From contig NZ_JABFAU010000007.1 of assembly GCF_017168335.1 (NCBI RefSeq), positions 195,884 to 259,883 on the forward strand: 64,000 bases of DNA. The letters run 5' to 3'. A program made the position numbers and the translations under genes. Position 1 is the first letter of the stretch, and each line of letters begins with the position of its first letter. The notes beneath the pieces are model-generated. The model did no database searches. It saw only the letters and a program-made list of their open reading frames with translations, and was not told the origin of the DNA. Below, piece after piece: positions 1 through 9,536 of this stretch. The stretch comes from Rhodococcus sp. KRD162 (GTDB taxonomy: Bacteria; Actinomycetota; Actinomycetes; Mycobacteriales; Mycobacteriaceae).

Positions 1-86
1 CGGGCGACCTCAACGGGGTCGTTGCCCTGTTCGATCGAATGCAGGAACAGCATTCCGAACGCATGTCCTCGCTCGGCCTGGACTGA
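1..86 (+). CDS. C-terminal end of a ferritin-like fold protein (partial)
   Basis: The window opens inside a reading frame of about 27 codons that ends in TGA at 84-86. The visible tail reads GDLNGVVALF..., then a polar stretch ending MSSLGLD. In the syntenic mycobacterial block the gene next to the DUF3107 gene is Rv3210c, a ferritin-like fold protein, and the orientation here matches once the whole block is inverted. The assignment therefore rests on position and a weak resemblance of the tail. Nothing catalytic is visible. Confidence 0.45.
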   Translation, partial: GDLNGVVALFDRMQEQHSERMSSLGLD

Positions 87-194
87 CCCGCCCACGCCCG
101 GTGTTCGCTGACAGCACAGGGCTGCGGGCGCAGTGAGTGAGCCCGCTGCACTAGCCTGGCGTGAGCAGAGTTGTCGAGAGTTCGGAGGTTGACC

Positions 195-422
195 GTGGAG
201 GTCAAGATCGGTGTTTCGGAGAGTTCCCGTGAGCTCGTCGTGAACAGCACGCAGTCCCCGGCCGAGGTCGAAGCGCTCGTATCGACCGCCTTCGCCGGTA
301 AGGACGGAGTGCTGTCTTTGGAGGACGAGAAGGGACGCAAGTTCTTGATCCAGGCCGCCAAGGTGTCGTACGTCGAGATCGGCCCGTCCGATGCTCGGAA
401 GGTCGGGTTCGCGACCGCCTGA
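195..422 (+). CDS. DUF3107 family protein
   Basis: A 75-residue protein beginning VEVKIGVSESSRELV, the usual start of the DUF3107 family (M. tuberculosis Rv3208A, TB9.4). The GTG start at 195 is chosen over an upstream TTG at 171 because CGGAGG at 183-188 sits six bases before it, and the family normally begins MEVKIGV. The protein is small, soluble and rich in beta-prone segments. Its function is unknown, although it is widespread in mycolata. It is followed directly by a strong hairpin terminator shared with the convergent TetR gene. Confidence 0.85.
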   Translation: MEVKIGVSESSRELVVNSTQSPAEVEALVSTAFAGKDGVLSLEDEKGRKFLIQAAKVSYVEIGPSDARKVGFATA

Positions 423-439
423 AACTGCCAGGAAACGCA

Positions 440-479
440 CCGCACGCCCCTGACTCGGATTCGAGTCGGGGGCGTGCGG
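440..479. terminator. Bidirectional hairpin between DUF3107 and TetR genes
   Basis: Arms 440-457 and 462-479 pair over 18 positions with one G-T wobble around a GATT loop. There is no clear T-tract, which is usual in high-G+C actinobacteria. It lies between two convergent genes and can serve both. Confidence 0.75.
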
Positions 480-502
480 CGTTGGATGAGGTGTACGACG
501 CG

Positions 503-1267
<765 letters not shown>

Positions 1268-1363
1268 TCACGGGTAACGATACTCGTGGTCGTCAGCACC
1301 ATCGGAATCCCGGGTGATGGCGATGAAATGCGAGATTGCCGAAACCGATCGAGAGGTTTGTTC

Positions 1364-1380
1364 GTATGATGATTTCATAC
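1364..1380. promoter_or_regulatory. Palindromic operator candidate, GTATGA-N5-TCATAC
   Basis: A perfect 6-base inverted repeat around a 5-base spacer in the 299-base gap between the TetR gene and the DUF3152 gene. TATGAT inside it could also be a -10 element for the rightward gene. Size and placement suit autoregulation by the adjacent TetR protein; this is inferred. Nothing else is recognised in the gap. Confidence 0.5.
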
Positions 1381-1455
1381 CTGGAACCCGATAGTTCCGT
1401 TGCCGTTTTCGGCGTGCCGAGCGGCGGGCGGCAAGGATTGTGAGATTGTGATCGA

Positions 1456-2535
1456 GTGACTGACCGAGGCGGGCCGCGCATTCGCGGTGGTGTGCCGTCG
1501 GGCGGTGTCGACGACGAGTACGGAGATCGGACGGACGGCTTCCCTCGCACGGTGGGAAGCCGGGGTTCGCATCAACCCCTCCGCGCGCAGTGGGACCCGA
1601 CGCAACGCGAGGTCAAACAACGCAGTTCTCGGCCCGATCGTGACGTACGCAAGCAGAGCAGGTTGGGCAAATTCGCCTCGACGTACGGATGGCGCGCGTA
1701 TGCGGTGCCGATCCTGATCGTGGTCACCGGTCTCGTCGTGGTCGATGCTGTGCGCACCGGCGAGCCCATTACCGGTAACGCAGTGCAGAGCACGGATGTC
1801 GATCCCGGGTTCGGCACCCTCAGCGGAGATACGACGTCGGGCACCGGAATCATCGGCGTGCCCCCGCAGGCCGATGGCAACTTCGCGTCGTCGGTGCCCT
1901 CGGGCGAGCTTCCCGACGGCGGTCCGTTCACGGTTCAGGGTGCCCAGACCTGGCACATCGTGTCCGGTACCACCGATCAGGTGGGGCAGGGGACCGAGCG
2001 GGTCTTCACGTACACCGTCGAGGTCGAGGACGGTGTGGACACGGTCGGGTTCGGCGGCGACGAGTCGTTCGGACGACTGGTGGACCAGACGCTCGCCAAT
2101 CCCAAGAGCTGGACGAACGACCCACGCTTTGCGTTTCGGCGAATCGACCAAGGCGATCCCGATTTCAGGATCTCGCTGACCTCGCAGATGTCGATCCGTC
2201 AGGCCTGCGGATACGACATCCAGCTCGAGGTCTCCTGCTACAACCCGGGGATCGGACGAGTAGTACTGAACGAGCCCAGGTGGGTGCGCGGGGCGATCTC
2301 GTTCCAGGGCGACATCGGCTCGTACCGTCAATATCAGATAAATCACGAGGTGGGCCACGCGATCGGGTATCAGCAGCATCAGCCGTGTGAGACCGACGGC
2401 GGGCTCGCTCCGGTGATGATGCAGCAAACGTTCGGGACATCGAACGACGACATTGCGCGCCTGGATCCGGAGGGTGTCGTGCCCATGGACGGTAAGACCT
2501 GCCGCTTCAATCCGTGGCCCTACCCGCGAGGGTGA
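1456..2535 (+). CDS. Membrane-anchored DUF3152 protein with HExxH metalloprotease-like motif
   Basis: 359 residues. A polar N-terminal tail of about 75 residues is followed by one transmembrane segment (AYAVPILIVVTGLVVVDAV) and a secreted domain of about 250 residues. The motif HEVGHAIGYQQH near residue 300 matches the zinc-binding HExxHxxGxxH pattern of metzincin-like proteases, and cysteines nearby could form disulfides. It matches Rv3207c, a DUF3152 protein. The start is GTG at 1456. It probably faces outside the membrane, and substrates are unknown. It is transcribed with the downstream moeZ gene at a 76-base spacing. Confidence 0.85.
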   Translation: MTDRGGPRIRGGVPSGGVDDEYGDRTDGFPRTVGSRGSHQPLRAQWDPTQREVKQRSSRPDRDVRKQSRLGKFASTYGWRAYAVPILIVVTGLVVVDAVRTGEPITGNAVQSTDVDPGFGTLSGDTTSGTGIIGVPPQADGNFASSVPSGELPDGGPFTVQGAQTWHIVSGTTDQVGQGTERVFTYTVEVEDGVDTVGFGGDESFGRLVDQTLANPKSWTNDPRFAFRRIDQGDPDFRISLTSQMSIRQACGYDIQLEVSCYNPGIGRVVLNEPRWVRGAISFQGDIGSYRQYQINHEVGHAIGYQQHQPCETDGGLAPVMMQQTFGTSNDDIARLDPEGVVPMDGKTCRFNPWPYPRG

Positions 2536-2611
2536 TCGGGCGCGGATTAGATTCGAAGGCGGCGCGTCGGGTCCCCGGTCGCCGTGTCGAGTCGAGGAGC
2601 GTCGCTGCGTC

Positions 2612-3778
2612 GTGGTCCACCTACCTCCCCTGGTCGAACCGGCAGGCGAACTGACGCCCGATGAAGTTGCCCGGTACAGCCGCCACCTGATCATCCCCAA
2701 CGTGGGTATCGACGGGCAGAAGCGGCTCCGACATGCGCGCGTGCTCGTCGTCGGTGCCGGGGGACTGGGATCGCCCGCATTGCTCTACCTCGCGGCCGCG
2801 GGCGTCGGGACCCTGGGAATAGTGGAATTCGACGATGTCGAACTGTCCAATCTCCAACGGCAGATCATTCACGGGCGATCCGATGTAGGACGTCCCAAAG
2901 CCGAGAGCGCCAGGGACTCGATTCTCGAGCTCAACGACGGGGTCGAGGTCAGGCTGCATCGGGTTCGGCTCGACTCCTCGAATGCGCTCGAGCTGTTCGA
3001 GAACTACGACCTCGTGCTCGACGGGACCGACAACTTCGCTACTCGATACCTCGTCAACGACGCGGCCGCCATCGTCGGCATCCCGTACGTCTGGGGTTCG
3101 ATCTATCGTTTCGAGGGCCAGGTGTCGGTGTTCTGGGACGGTGCGCCGGACGGAGCAGGCATCAACTACCGCGACCTGTACCCGGAGGCCCCGCCCCCGG
3201 GCATGGTTCCCTCGTGTGCCGAGGGCGGGGTGCTGGGCGTTCTGTGTGCCTCGATCGGGTCGATCATGGTGACCGAGGCCGTCAAGCTGATCACCGGAAT
3301 CGGCGAAACGTTGTTGGGCCGACTGATGATCTACGACGCGTTGGCCATGAGCTATCGAACGGTGGGCCTCAGTCGCGATCCGCACCGGGTCCCGATCACC
3401 GAACTGATCGACTACGAGGCATTCTGCGGAGTCGTCCCCGCCGTCGAATCGAAGGACGCGACCATCACTGCCCAGGAACTGCGAACGATGCTGGATTCCG
3501 GCCGCGAGGTGGCACTGATCGACGTGCGTGAGCCGGTGGAGTGGGACATAGTCCGCATCGACGGTGCGCGCCTGATTCCCAAGGACCGAATTCTCTCGGG
3601 GGCCGCCCTGACCGATCTTCCCCAGCATGTACCGATCGTGCTCTACTGCAAAACCGGCATCAGGTCTGCAGAAGCGCTTGCTGCCGTGGTCGGTGCCGGT
3701 TTCTCGGACGCGTCCCATCTGCAGGGCGGAATTGTGGAGTGGGCCAAGCAGATCGACCCGGGTATGCCCATCTACTGA
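2612..3778 (+). CDS. moeZ: Adenylyltransferase/sulfurtransferase MoeZ (ThiF-rhodanese fusion)
   Basis: 388 residues. The N-terminal E1/ThiF domain has the nucleotide loop GAGGLGSPALLYLAAAGVG and the R-residue motif NLQRQIIH. The C-terminal rhodanese domain (about residues 290-388) has the active-site loop YCKTGIRS. Such proteins adenylate and then sulfurate the C-terminus of ubiquitin-like carriers (MoaD, CysO, ThiS) for molybdopterin, cysteine or thiamine synthesis. Position matches Rv3206c. GTG at 2612, with GAGGAG upstream, gives the family-like start VVHLPPLVEP. The frame is open further upstream but that extension does not look like the family. Confidence 0.9.
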   Translation: MVHLPPLVEPAGELTPDEVARYSRHLIIPNVGIDGQKRLRHARVLVVGAGGLGSPALLYLAAAGVGTLGIVEFDDVELSNLQRQIIHGRSDVGRPKAESARDSILELNDGVEVRLHRVRLDSSNALELFENYDLVLDGTDNFATRYLVNDAAAIVGIPYVWGSIYRFEGQVSVFWDGAPDGAGINYRDLYPEAPPPGMVPSCAEGGVLGVLCASIGSIMVTEAVKLITGIGETLLGRLMIYDALAMSYRTVGLSRDPHRVPITELIDYEAFCGVVPAVESKDATITAQELRTMLDSGREVALIDVREPVEWDIVRIDGARLIPKDRILSGAALTDLPQHVPIVLYCKTGIRSAEALAAVVGAGFSDASHLQGGIVEWAKQIDPGMPIY

Positions 3779-3838
3779 TGCGGAGCGGGTGTGCGCGTCG
3801 TCCGCGGTGGCGGCCTGATCGGCGGTACCGTTGCGTTC

Positions 3839-4693
3839 GTGAGCTCTGTCGAACCTCCTCAGCACGTGATCTCTACGTTCGGGCTGCGCGATGTCGACCC
3901 TGCGCCGCTCGGTGCGGACTGGGACGGCGGGTGGCGGCTGGGTGATGTCGTGTTGTCTCCGGTTGCCGACCATGCTCGCGCCGCCTGGTCGGCCAAGGTA
4001 CGTGAGACCTTGTCGGTCGACGGGGTTCGACTGGCCCGCCCTGTGCGCTCCACCGATGGCCGATACGTCGTGTCGGGCTGGCGCGCAGACACGTTCGTAG
4101 CCGGGGAACCCGAGCCTCGTCACGACGAGGTGGTCTCGTTGGCGATGCGGCTGCACGCAGCGACGGCGCAACTCGAGCGCCCCCGCTTTCTGGTTCAGCC
4201 GCCCGTGGCACCGTGGGCCGATGTGGACGTGTTCGTGGCGGCGGACAGAGCGGCCTGGGAGGCCGTTCCGCTTCGGTCGGCGCGGGGCGCGGGAGCGCCC
4301 GAGCCCTCTTCCAATGACGGCAGGACCAGCCTCGAATTGGTCAAACAGCTTGCGACACTGCGCAAGCCCGTCGAGTCGCCGGATCAGTTGGTGCATGGCG
4401 ATCTGTTCGGGACGGTCTTGTTCTCGGGCAGTGACGCACCCGGAATCAGCGACATCACGCCCTACTGGCGACCCGCGCCGTGGGCCGCCGGAGTAGCCGT
4501 GGTGGATGCGCTCTCCTGGGGCGACGCGGACGACGGGCTGGTCGGCCGCTGGGACGCTCTTCCGGAGTGGCCGCAGATGCTACTGCGCGCGTTGATGTTT
4601 CGACTGGCCGTTCATGCACTGCATCCGAGGTCTACCTCGGAGGCGTTCCCGGGCCTCGCGCGGACAGCAGACCTGGTACGTCTCATTCTGTGA
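3839..4693 (+). CDS. TIGR02569 family protein
   Basis: About 284 residues, matching the Rv3205c position and the TIGR02569 family, which shows distant kinase/phosphotransferase-like patterns such as QLVHGDLFGTVLF. Function is unknown. GTG at 3839 is preferred because TACCGT at 3826-3831 lies seven bases before it, which suggests a leaderless transcript, and because SSVEPPQHV fits the family start. An upstream in-frame GTG at 3791 with GGAG before it is the alternative. The 3' end overlaps the convergent GntR gene by 11 bases. Confidence 0.8.
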   Translation: MSSVEPPQHVISTFGLRDVDPAPLGADWDGGWRLGDVVLSPVADHARAAWSAKVRETLSVDGVRLARPVRSTDGRYVVSGWRADTFVAGEPEPRHDEVVSLAMRLHAATAQLERPRFLVQPPVAPWADVDVFVAADRAAWEAVPLRSARGAGAPEPSSNDGRTSLELVKQLATLRKPVESPDQLVHGDLFGTVLFSGSDAPGISDITPYWRPAPWAAGVAVVDALSWGDADDGLVGRWDALPEWPQMLLRALMFRLAVHALHPRSTSEAFPGLARTADLVRLIL

Positions 4694-5372
4694 GTTCTGC
4701 TGCGCGAGTTGGGGGCTCGGACAGCTCTCGGAAGAGCGATCGGGCCGCTGTCGTCGCGCCGCCGACGTCAGCGTCGATGATCGCCTGAACCAGCGTGGTG
4801 TGCTCGGCGATGTAATCATCGTCGTGATCGAGGAAATGATCTCGTATCGCCTCGTGGATGACCGGAAGCAGTGAGTCGTAGAACTCGAGATAGATGGCGT
4901 TGTGGCTGGCGGCGACGATGGTGCGATGCAGGCAGGCGTCGATGCCGACGGCCTCGGCCAGCGGAGTCCCACTCGACCACGCCGCGTTGCGATTGTCGAG
5001 AGCGTCGAGCATGGCGCGGATGTCTTCGTCGTCGCGCCGGTCTGCCGCGAGCGCAGCCGCGGTGACTTCGAGTGTCTCGCGCAGTTCGGTGACGTCGCGG
5101 TGCCGGGCGTCCGAGAAGTACTTGCCCAGAGTGCCGCCGAGGCCCGAGTTGGTCAGCACGAAGGTGCCCGAGCCCTGTCGGCGCTCGAGCATGCCTGCGT
5201 GAACGAGCGCCTGCACAGCTTCGCGCACGGTGTTGCGTCCCGTGCCGGTCAGATCGCACAGCTCCGGTTCGGTGGGAATCCGACTGCCGACCGGCCATCG
5301 CTGCGACGTGATCTCCTCGCGCAGCTGGGCGGTGACCTGTGAGATCAGGCTCGATCGCTTGACCTGGCGCAC
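4683..5372 (-). CDS. FadR-type GntR transcriptional regulator (FCD domain)
   Basis: 229 residues. The winged helix occupies about residues 10-75 (RIPTEPELCDLTGTGRNTVR, then GMLERRQGSGTFV). The C-terminal helical FCD ligand domain (about 95-220) has histidines such as DACLHRTIV and FHDHFLDHD-like positions that could bind metal or acid. The GTG start at 5372 has AGGAG eight bases upstream. It is divergent from the CynX-type permease, a usual arrangement for a local repressor, so the permease substrate is likely its effector (inference). Confidence 0.85.
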   Translation of the reverse strand: MRQVKRSSLISQVTAQLREEITSQRWPVGSRIPTEPELCDLTGTGRNTVREAVQALVHAGMLERRQGSGTFVLTNSGLGGTLGKYFSDARHRDVTELRETLEVTAAALAADRRDDEDIRAMLDALDNRNAAWSSGTPLAEAVGIDACLHRTIVAASHNAIYLEFYDSLLPVIHEAIRDHFLDHDDDYIAEHTTLVQAIIDADVGGATTAARSLFRELSEPPTRAAELTE

Positions 5373-5418
5373 GAAATGCTCCTCGTTCGGTTGATGGTCC
5401 GTCGTCGATGATACGTCG

Positions 5419-5448
5419 TTGCACCCGATGATCCGGTCATCCTATGAT
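5419..5448 (+). promoter_or_regulatory. Promoter of the CynX-type permease gene with embedded palindrome
   Basis: TTGCAC at 5419-5424 and TATGAT at 5443-5448 are separated by 18 bases. The predicted start of transcription falls on the GTG at 5455. An imperfect palindrome, TGATCCGGTCA at 5429-5439, lies between the -35 and -10 boxes, where a repressor would block polymerase. The divergent GntR protein is the obvious candidate. Confidence 0.65.
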
Positions 5449-5454
5449 TATCGG

Positions 5455-6696
5455 GTGAGTGCCTCTGCCGTGTCCGAAACGACCCCCACCGCCGTGTCGA
5501 TCGTCCGGGGCCGTCTTCTGGTGTTCGCGGCCATCGTTCTCTCGGCGCTCACCCTGCGCGCTGCTGTCACGTCCATCAGCCCGCTGTTCGGCAGGATCGC
5601 CACGGATCTGCACTTCGGCGACACCGTCATCGGAATCACCGGGATGCTGCCTCCGGCGATGTTCGCGGTGTTCGGCCTGGCCACGCCGTTCCTCGCCAAG
5701 CGCACCGGCCTCGAACGAGCAGCTCTGCTCGCGATGACGCTGACGACCGTGGGCATGGCGACTCGGGCTTTCGCGCCCGGAACTGCATCCTTGCTCGCAC
5801 TGTCCGCGATCGCCCTGGCAGGCATGGGTATCGGAAACGTCGTGATCCCCCCGCTGGTGAAGCGGTACTTCTCGGACCGACTGGCAGTGGTCAGCACCAT
5901 CTACATCTGTGTGCTGCAGATCAGTACGATGGTTCCGCCCCTGCTGGCGGTCCCGGTCGCGGATGCCCACGGCTGGCGACTGTCGATAGGAATGTGGGCG
6001 ATCGTCGGCGTCGCCGCCGCACTGCCGTGGCTCGGCGTCGTGATCGCCCGACGTGGGCACGATGAGAAGGACGTCTCGGCCGAGGCGGGTTCGGCCGCCG
6101 TGCACTCCACATCCGGTGGGCGGATTCATCGGTCCACCCTGGCGTGGGGGATGGTCATGATGTTCGCGATGACGTCGCTGATCACGTACTCCATGCTGAC
6201 CTGGCTCCCGACGTTGCTGGTCGACTCGGGCATCGGCGAAGGGTTGGCGGGGGCCTCGGTCGCCGCCTTCGGCGCAATGGGCTTGGTCACCTCGCTGGCC
6301 ACTCCGACCCTCTGCGCGAAAATGCGCAATCCGTTCGGGCTCGTCGTGCTCGCCGCACTGTGCTACCTCGGCGGCTTCGGCGGCCTGCACTGGTCGCCGT
6401 CCGCGGGGACGGTGGTGTGGGTGTGCCTGATCGGGCTCGGCACGATGACCTTTCCGATGTCGCTGACCCTGATCAACCTCAGAACCCGCACGCCTGCAGG
6501 CTCGTCCTCGCTGTCGGGATTCACCCAGGGCCTGGGCTATGTGGTCTCCTCCACCGGCCCCGTCCTGTTCGGGCTCTTGCACACCCGCTCCGGCGGATGG
6601 GGCCTGCCGCTGTTCTCGCTCACCGGATGTGTGGCAATCCTCCTCCTCGGAGGTTATCTGTGCTGTCGTCCGAGGATGCTCGAAGACACCTGGTGA
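5455..6696 (+). CDS. MFS transporter, CynX/NimT type
   Basis: About 413 residues with twelve hydrophobic segments; it begins VSASAVSETTP and then TM1 (LLVFAAIVLSALTLRAAVTS). The layout and the SISPLF and PLVKRYF motifs are typical of the cyanate/2-nitroimidazole (CynX/NimT) branch of the major facilitator superfamily. Next to nirBD it may import or export nitrite, nitrate, cyanate or a related anion; which one cannot be told from sequence. GTG at 5455 is chosen because the promoter places the transcript start there. A frame-compatible TTG at 5419 is part of the -35 box and so cannot be the start. Confidence 0.8.
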   Translation: MSASAVSETTPTAVSIVRGRLLVFAAIVLSALTLRAAVTSISPLFGRIATDLHFGDTVIGITGMLPPAMFAVFGLATPFLAKRTGLERAALLAMTLTTVGMATRAFAPGTASLLALSAIALAGMGIGNVVIPPLVKRYFSDRLAVVSTIYICVLQISTMVPPLLAVPVADAHGWRLSIGMWAIVGVAAALPWLGVVIARRGHDEKDVSAEAGSAAVHSTSGGRIHRSTLAWGMVMMFAMTSLITYSMLTWLPTLLVDSGIGEGLAGASVAAFGAMGLVTSLATPTLCAKMRNPFGLVVLAALCYLGGFGGLHWSPSAGTVVWVCLIGLGTMTFPMSLTLINLRTRTPAGSSSLSGFTQGLGYVVSSTGPVLFGLLHTRSGGWGLPLFSLTGCVAILLLGGYLCCRPRMLEDTW

Positions 6697-6703
6697 CGCC
6701 GCA

Positions 6704-6733
6704 TCTCACGCCGGTCCCCGCGGCGGCGTGAGA
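6704..6733 (+). terminator. Hairpin after the CynX-type gene
   Basis: TCTCACGCCG (6704-6713) pairs perfectly with CGGCGTGAGA (6724-6733) around a 10-base loop, eight bases after the permease stop. There is no long T-tract. It probably separates permease transcription from nirB. Confidence 0.55.
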
Positions 6734-6921
6734 GCAAGTTAATCTTCCGAGTCACTGCGGGCAGCGTCGCGGCAACATGACTTTCCTAGGTTCGGTTCAC
6801 ACACCGATCAGGAGTCCAGAGTCGACCAGTCTTCCTCGCAGCGGTCCGCCAGCACGGCCGCGACCGTCGTAGGAGCAATCGAGAAGCTCTGCGCGGAAAC
6901 GCGAATTCGGAAGGACCGGCA

Positions 6922-9417
6922 ATGAAGAACGCGGTAGTAGTAGGCCACGGAATGGTCGGGCATCGCTTCGTCGAAGCGTTGCGCGCGCGTGACGAGGCGG
7001 CCGAGTGGAAGGTCACGGTGCTCTGCGAAGAGCCGCTACCGGCCTACGACCGGGTGGGTCTGTCGTCCTACGTCGGTGCCTGGGACCACACAGAACTGGC
7101 GCTGGCCGGCAACAACTATCCTGATGACGCACTCGTCGAGATGCGCACCGGCGTGCGGGCCGATCGCATCGACCGTGACCACCGCATCGTCGTGACCTCG
7201 GCGGGCGACTCGGTCGGCTACGACGCGCTCGTCCTCGCCACCGGTTCCTACCCGTTCGTGCCCCCGATCACCGGACACGATCTGCCCGCGTGCTTCGTGT
7301 ACCGCACCCTCGACGACCTCGACAAGATCCGGGCCCGCGCCGATGCCGCGGGACCGGGTGCCGTCGGTGTGGTGGTCGGCGGTGGATTGCTGGGTTTGGA
7401 AGCTGCGAATGCGCTGAAGAAGATGGGGATGACGCCCCATGTCATCGAGTTCGCCCCACGGCTGATGCCACTGCAGGTGGACGAGGGCGGTGGCGCGCTT
7501 CTGGCACGTCTGGTCACCGAGCTGGGACTGAATGTCCATGTGGGAGTGGGCACGTCCTCGATCGTCGAGAACAGTGACGGTGCCCTGACGGTCGAGTTGA
7601 GTGATGGGACCACGATCGAGGCAGCATTGCTCGTGTTCTCCGCAGGGGTCAGACCGCAGGACCGGCTCGCCCGCGAGAGCGGACTCGAGATCGGTGAGCG
7701 GGGCGGAATCATGGTCGATATCGGCTGCAGTACAGCCGATCCCGCCGTCTACGCGATCGGTGAATGCGCCGCGGTCGAAGGTCGGTGCTACGGCCTGGTC
7801 GCGCCCGGATACTCCACCGCCGAGGTGGTGGCCGACAGGTTGCTCGGCGGCGCAGCGCAGTTCCCGGGTGCCGACATGTCCACCAAACTCAAGCTCATGG
7901 GTGTCGACGTGGCGAGCTTCGGCGACGCGATGGGGGCTACGCCCGGGGCGCTCGAGGTGGTGTTCAGCGACGCTCCCAAGGGCACGTACGCCAAGCTCGT
8001 GGTGACGGACGACGCGAAGACCCTGCTCGGCGGAATCCTTGTCGGTGATGCGTCGGCGTACTCGCTGCTTCGGCCGCTGGTGGGACGCGAGTTGCCCGGC
8101 GACCCGGGTGCTCTGATCTCACCGGCAGCCGAACAGGTCGGTATCGGTGCGCTGCCCGACGACGCCGAGATCTGCTCCTGCAACGGGGTGAGCAAGGGGG
8201 CGATCTGCTCGGCGATCGACGAGGGAGCCTGTGATCTGGCGACCGTGAAGAGCTGCACCACCGCGGGCACCACCTGCGGCGGCTGCCTGCCGTCGATCAA
8301 GTCGCTGCTGGCGGCATCGGGAGTGGTGCTCTCGAAGTCGTTGTGCGAGCACTTCGTTCAGTCCCGGGCCGAGCTGTACGAGATCGTTCGGGCCACGAAC
8401 ACCCGCACCTTCTCCGGATTGATCGCCAAGTACGGCACGGGAAAGGGGTGCGACATCTGCAAGCCCGTCGTGGCATCGATCCTCGCATCGACGTCCTCCG
8501 ATCACATCCTCGACGGCGAACAGGCATCGCTGCAGGACACCAACGATCACTTCCTGGCCAACATCCAGAAGAACGGCACGTACTCGGTGGTGCCGAGAAT
8601 GCCCGGCGGCGAATGCACCCCCGAGCAGCTCATCGTGATCGGTGAGGTCGCTCGCGACTTCGGTCTGTACACCAAGGTGACCGGAGGCCAGCGCATCGAC
8701 ATGTTCGGTGCCCGCGTCGAGCAACTGCCTGCAATTTGGAAACGTCTGGTCGACGCCGGAATGGAATCGGGTCAGGCGTACGGGAAGTCGCTGCGGACCG
8801 TCAAGAGCTGTGTCGGATCCACCTGGTGCCGCTACGGCGTCCAGGATTCGGTGGGAATGGCCGTCGACCTGGAGAACCGATACCGGGGTCTGCGGTCGCC
8901 GCACAAGATCAAGTTCGGCGTCTCCGGCTGTGCACGTGAGTGCGCCGAGGCCCGAGGCAAGGACGTCGGAATCATTGCCACCGAGGGCGGCTGGAACCTC
9001 TACGTCGGCGGCAACGGCGGCCAATCACCCAAGCATGCTCAGTTGCTCGCCTCGAACCTCGACGATGCCACGTTGGTGAGTTACATCGACCGCTACCTCA
9101 TGTTCTACGTGCGCACTGCAGACCGATTGCAGCGCACCGCGCCGTGGCTCGAGTCGCTCGACGGGGGACTCGATCATCTCAGAGCGGTCGTGTGCGAGGA
9201 CAGCCTCGGCATCGGCGCAGAACTGGAAGCCGACATGGCTCGTCACGTCGCCGGGTACAAGGACGAATGGGCAGGGGTGCTCGAGGACGAGAACAAGCTC
9301 GGTCGCTTCGTCTCGTTCGTCAACGCACCGGGCGAGGCCGACCCCACCATCGCGTTCGACGAATCGGGGGCACGCAAGGTGCCGGTGCTGATGGGCATGC
9401 CTCGAGTCGGCTCGTAG
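6922..9417 (+). CDS. nirB: Assimilatory nitrite reductase [NAD(P)H], large subunit
   Basis: 831 residues, full length for NirB. Order: FAD/NAD(P)H oxidoreductase (GHGMVGHRFVEAL at the start, then VVVGGGLLGLEAANAL); a BFD-like [2Fe-2S] domain near residue 418 (CSCNGVSKGAIC and CTTAGTTCGGC); ferredoxin-like half; sulfite/nitrite reductase domain with siroheme-4Fe-4S cysteines CVGSTWC (about 631-637) and CARECAEA (about 670-674). It reduces nitrite to ammonium in the cytoplasm with NirD. GGAAGGA at 6909-6915 precedes ATG. The 188 bases after the upstream hairpin hold its promoter, but no clear GlnR box was found there. Confidence 0.97.
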   Translation: MKNAVVVGHGMVGHRFVEALRARDEAAEWKVTVLCEEPLPAYDRVGLSSYVGAWDHTELALAGNNYPDDALVEMRTGVRADRIDRDHRIVVTSAGDSVGYDALVLATGSYPFVPPITGHDLPACFVYRTLDDLDKIRARADAAGPGAVGVVVGGGLLGLEAANALKKMGMTPHVIEFAPRLMPLQVDEGGGALLARLVTELGLNVHVGVGTSSIVENSDGALTVELSDGTTIEAALLVFSAGVRPQDRLARESGLEIGERGGIMVDIGCSTADPAVYAIGECAAVEGRCYGLVAPGYSTAEVVADRLLGGAAQFPGADMSTKLKLMGVDVASFGDAMGATPGALEVVFSDAPKGTYAKLVVTDDAKTLLGGILVGDASAYSLLRPLVGRELPGDPGALISPAAEQVGIGALPDDAEICSCNGVSKGAICSAIDEGACDLATVKSCTTAGTTCGGCLPSIKSLLAASGVVLSKSLCEHFVQSRAELYEIVRATNTRTFSGLIAKYGTGKGCDICKPVVASILASTSSDHILDGEQASLQDTNDHFLANIQKNGTYSVVPRMPGGECTPEQLIVIGEVARDFGLYTKVTGGQRIDMFGARVEQLPAIWKRLVDAGMESGQAYGKSLRTVKSCVGSTWCRYGVQDSVGMAVDLENRYRGLRSPHKIKFGVSGCARECAEARGKDVGIIATEGGWNLYVGGNGGQSPKHAQLLASNLDDATLVSYIDRYLMFYVRTADRLQRTAPWLESLDGGLDHLRAVVCEDSLGIGAELEADMARHVAGYKDEWAGVLEDENKLGRFVSFVNAPGEADPTIAFDESGARKVPVLMGMPRVGS

Positions 9418-9484
9418 GCCGACAGATTCTGACAATCGACCGGTCACGACACTGAGTGCATGTGCACAGGCGAGTAATCACCAC

Positions 9485-9500
9485 TTAACGGGCCAGAAAC
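9485..9500 (+). promoter_or_regulatory. GlnR-type box upstream of nirD
   Basis: TTAAC-N6-GAAAC, that is AC-N9-AC, the spacing reported for actinobacterial GlnR sites, lies 36 bases before the nirD ATG inside the 119-base nirB-nirD gap. GTAAT six bases upstream extends the periodic pattern. A separate inverted repeat GTGCA-N2-TGCAC lies at 9456-9467. Nitrogen control of nirD by GlnR is inferred. Confidence 0.5.
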
Positions 9501-9536
9501 AACGGCAACGTGGAATAGCTGACCAGGAGGTACGCC

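Noticed and set aside
2621-4396. 591-codon reverse-strand frame
   Set aside because: Antisense to moeZ and the TIGR02569 gene, with no domain-like sequence.
6734-6921. GlnR box upstream of nirB
   Set aside because: No AC-N9-AC or complementary spacing was found on reading the region; only the nirD-proximal site fits.
8119-9024. 301-codon reverse-strand frame
   Set aside because: Shadow of nirB; no recognisable family.
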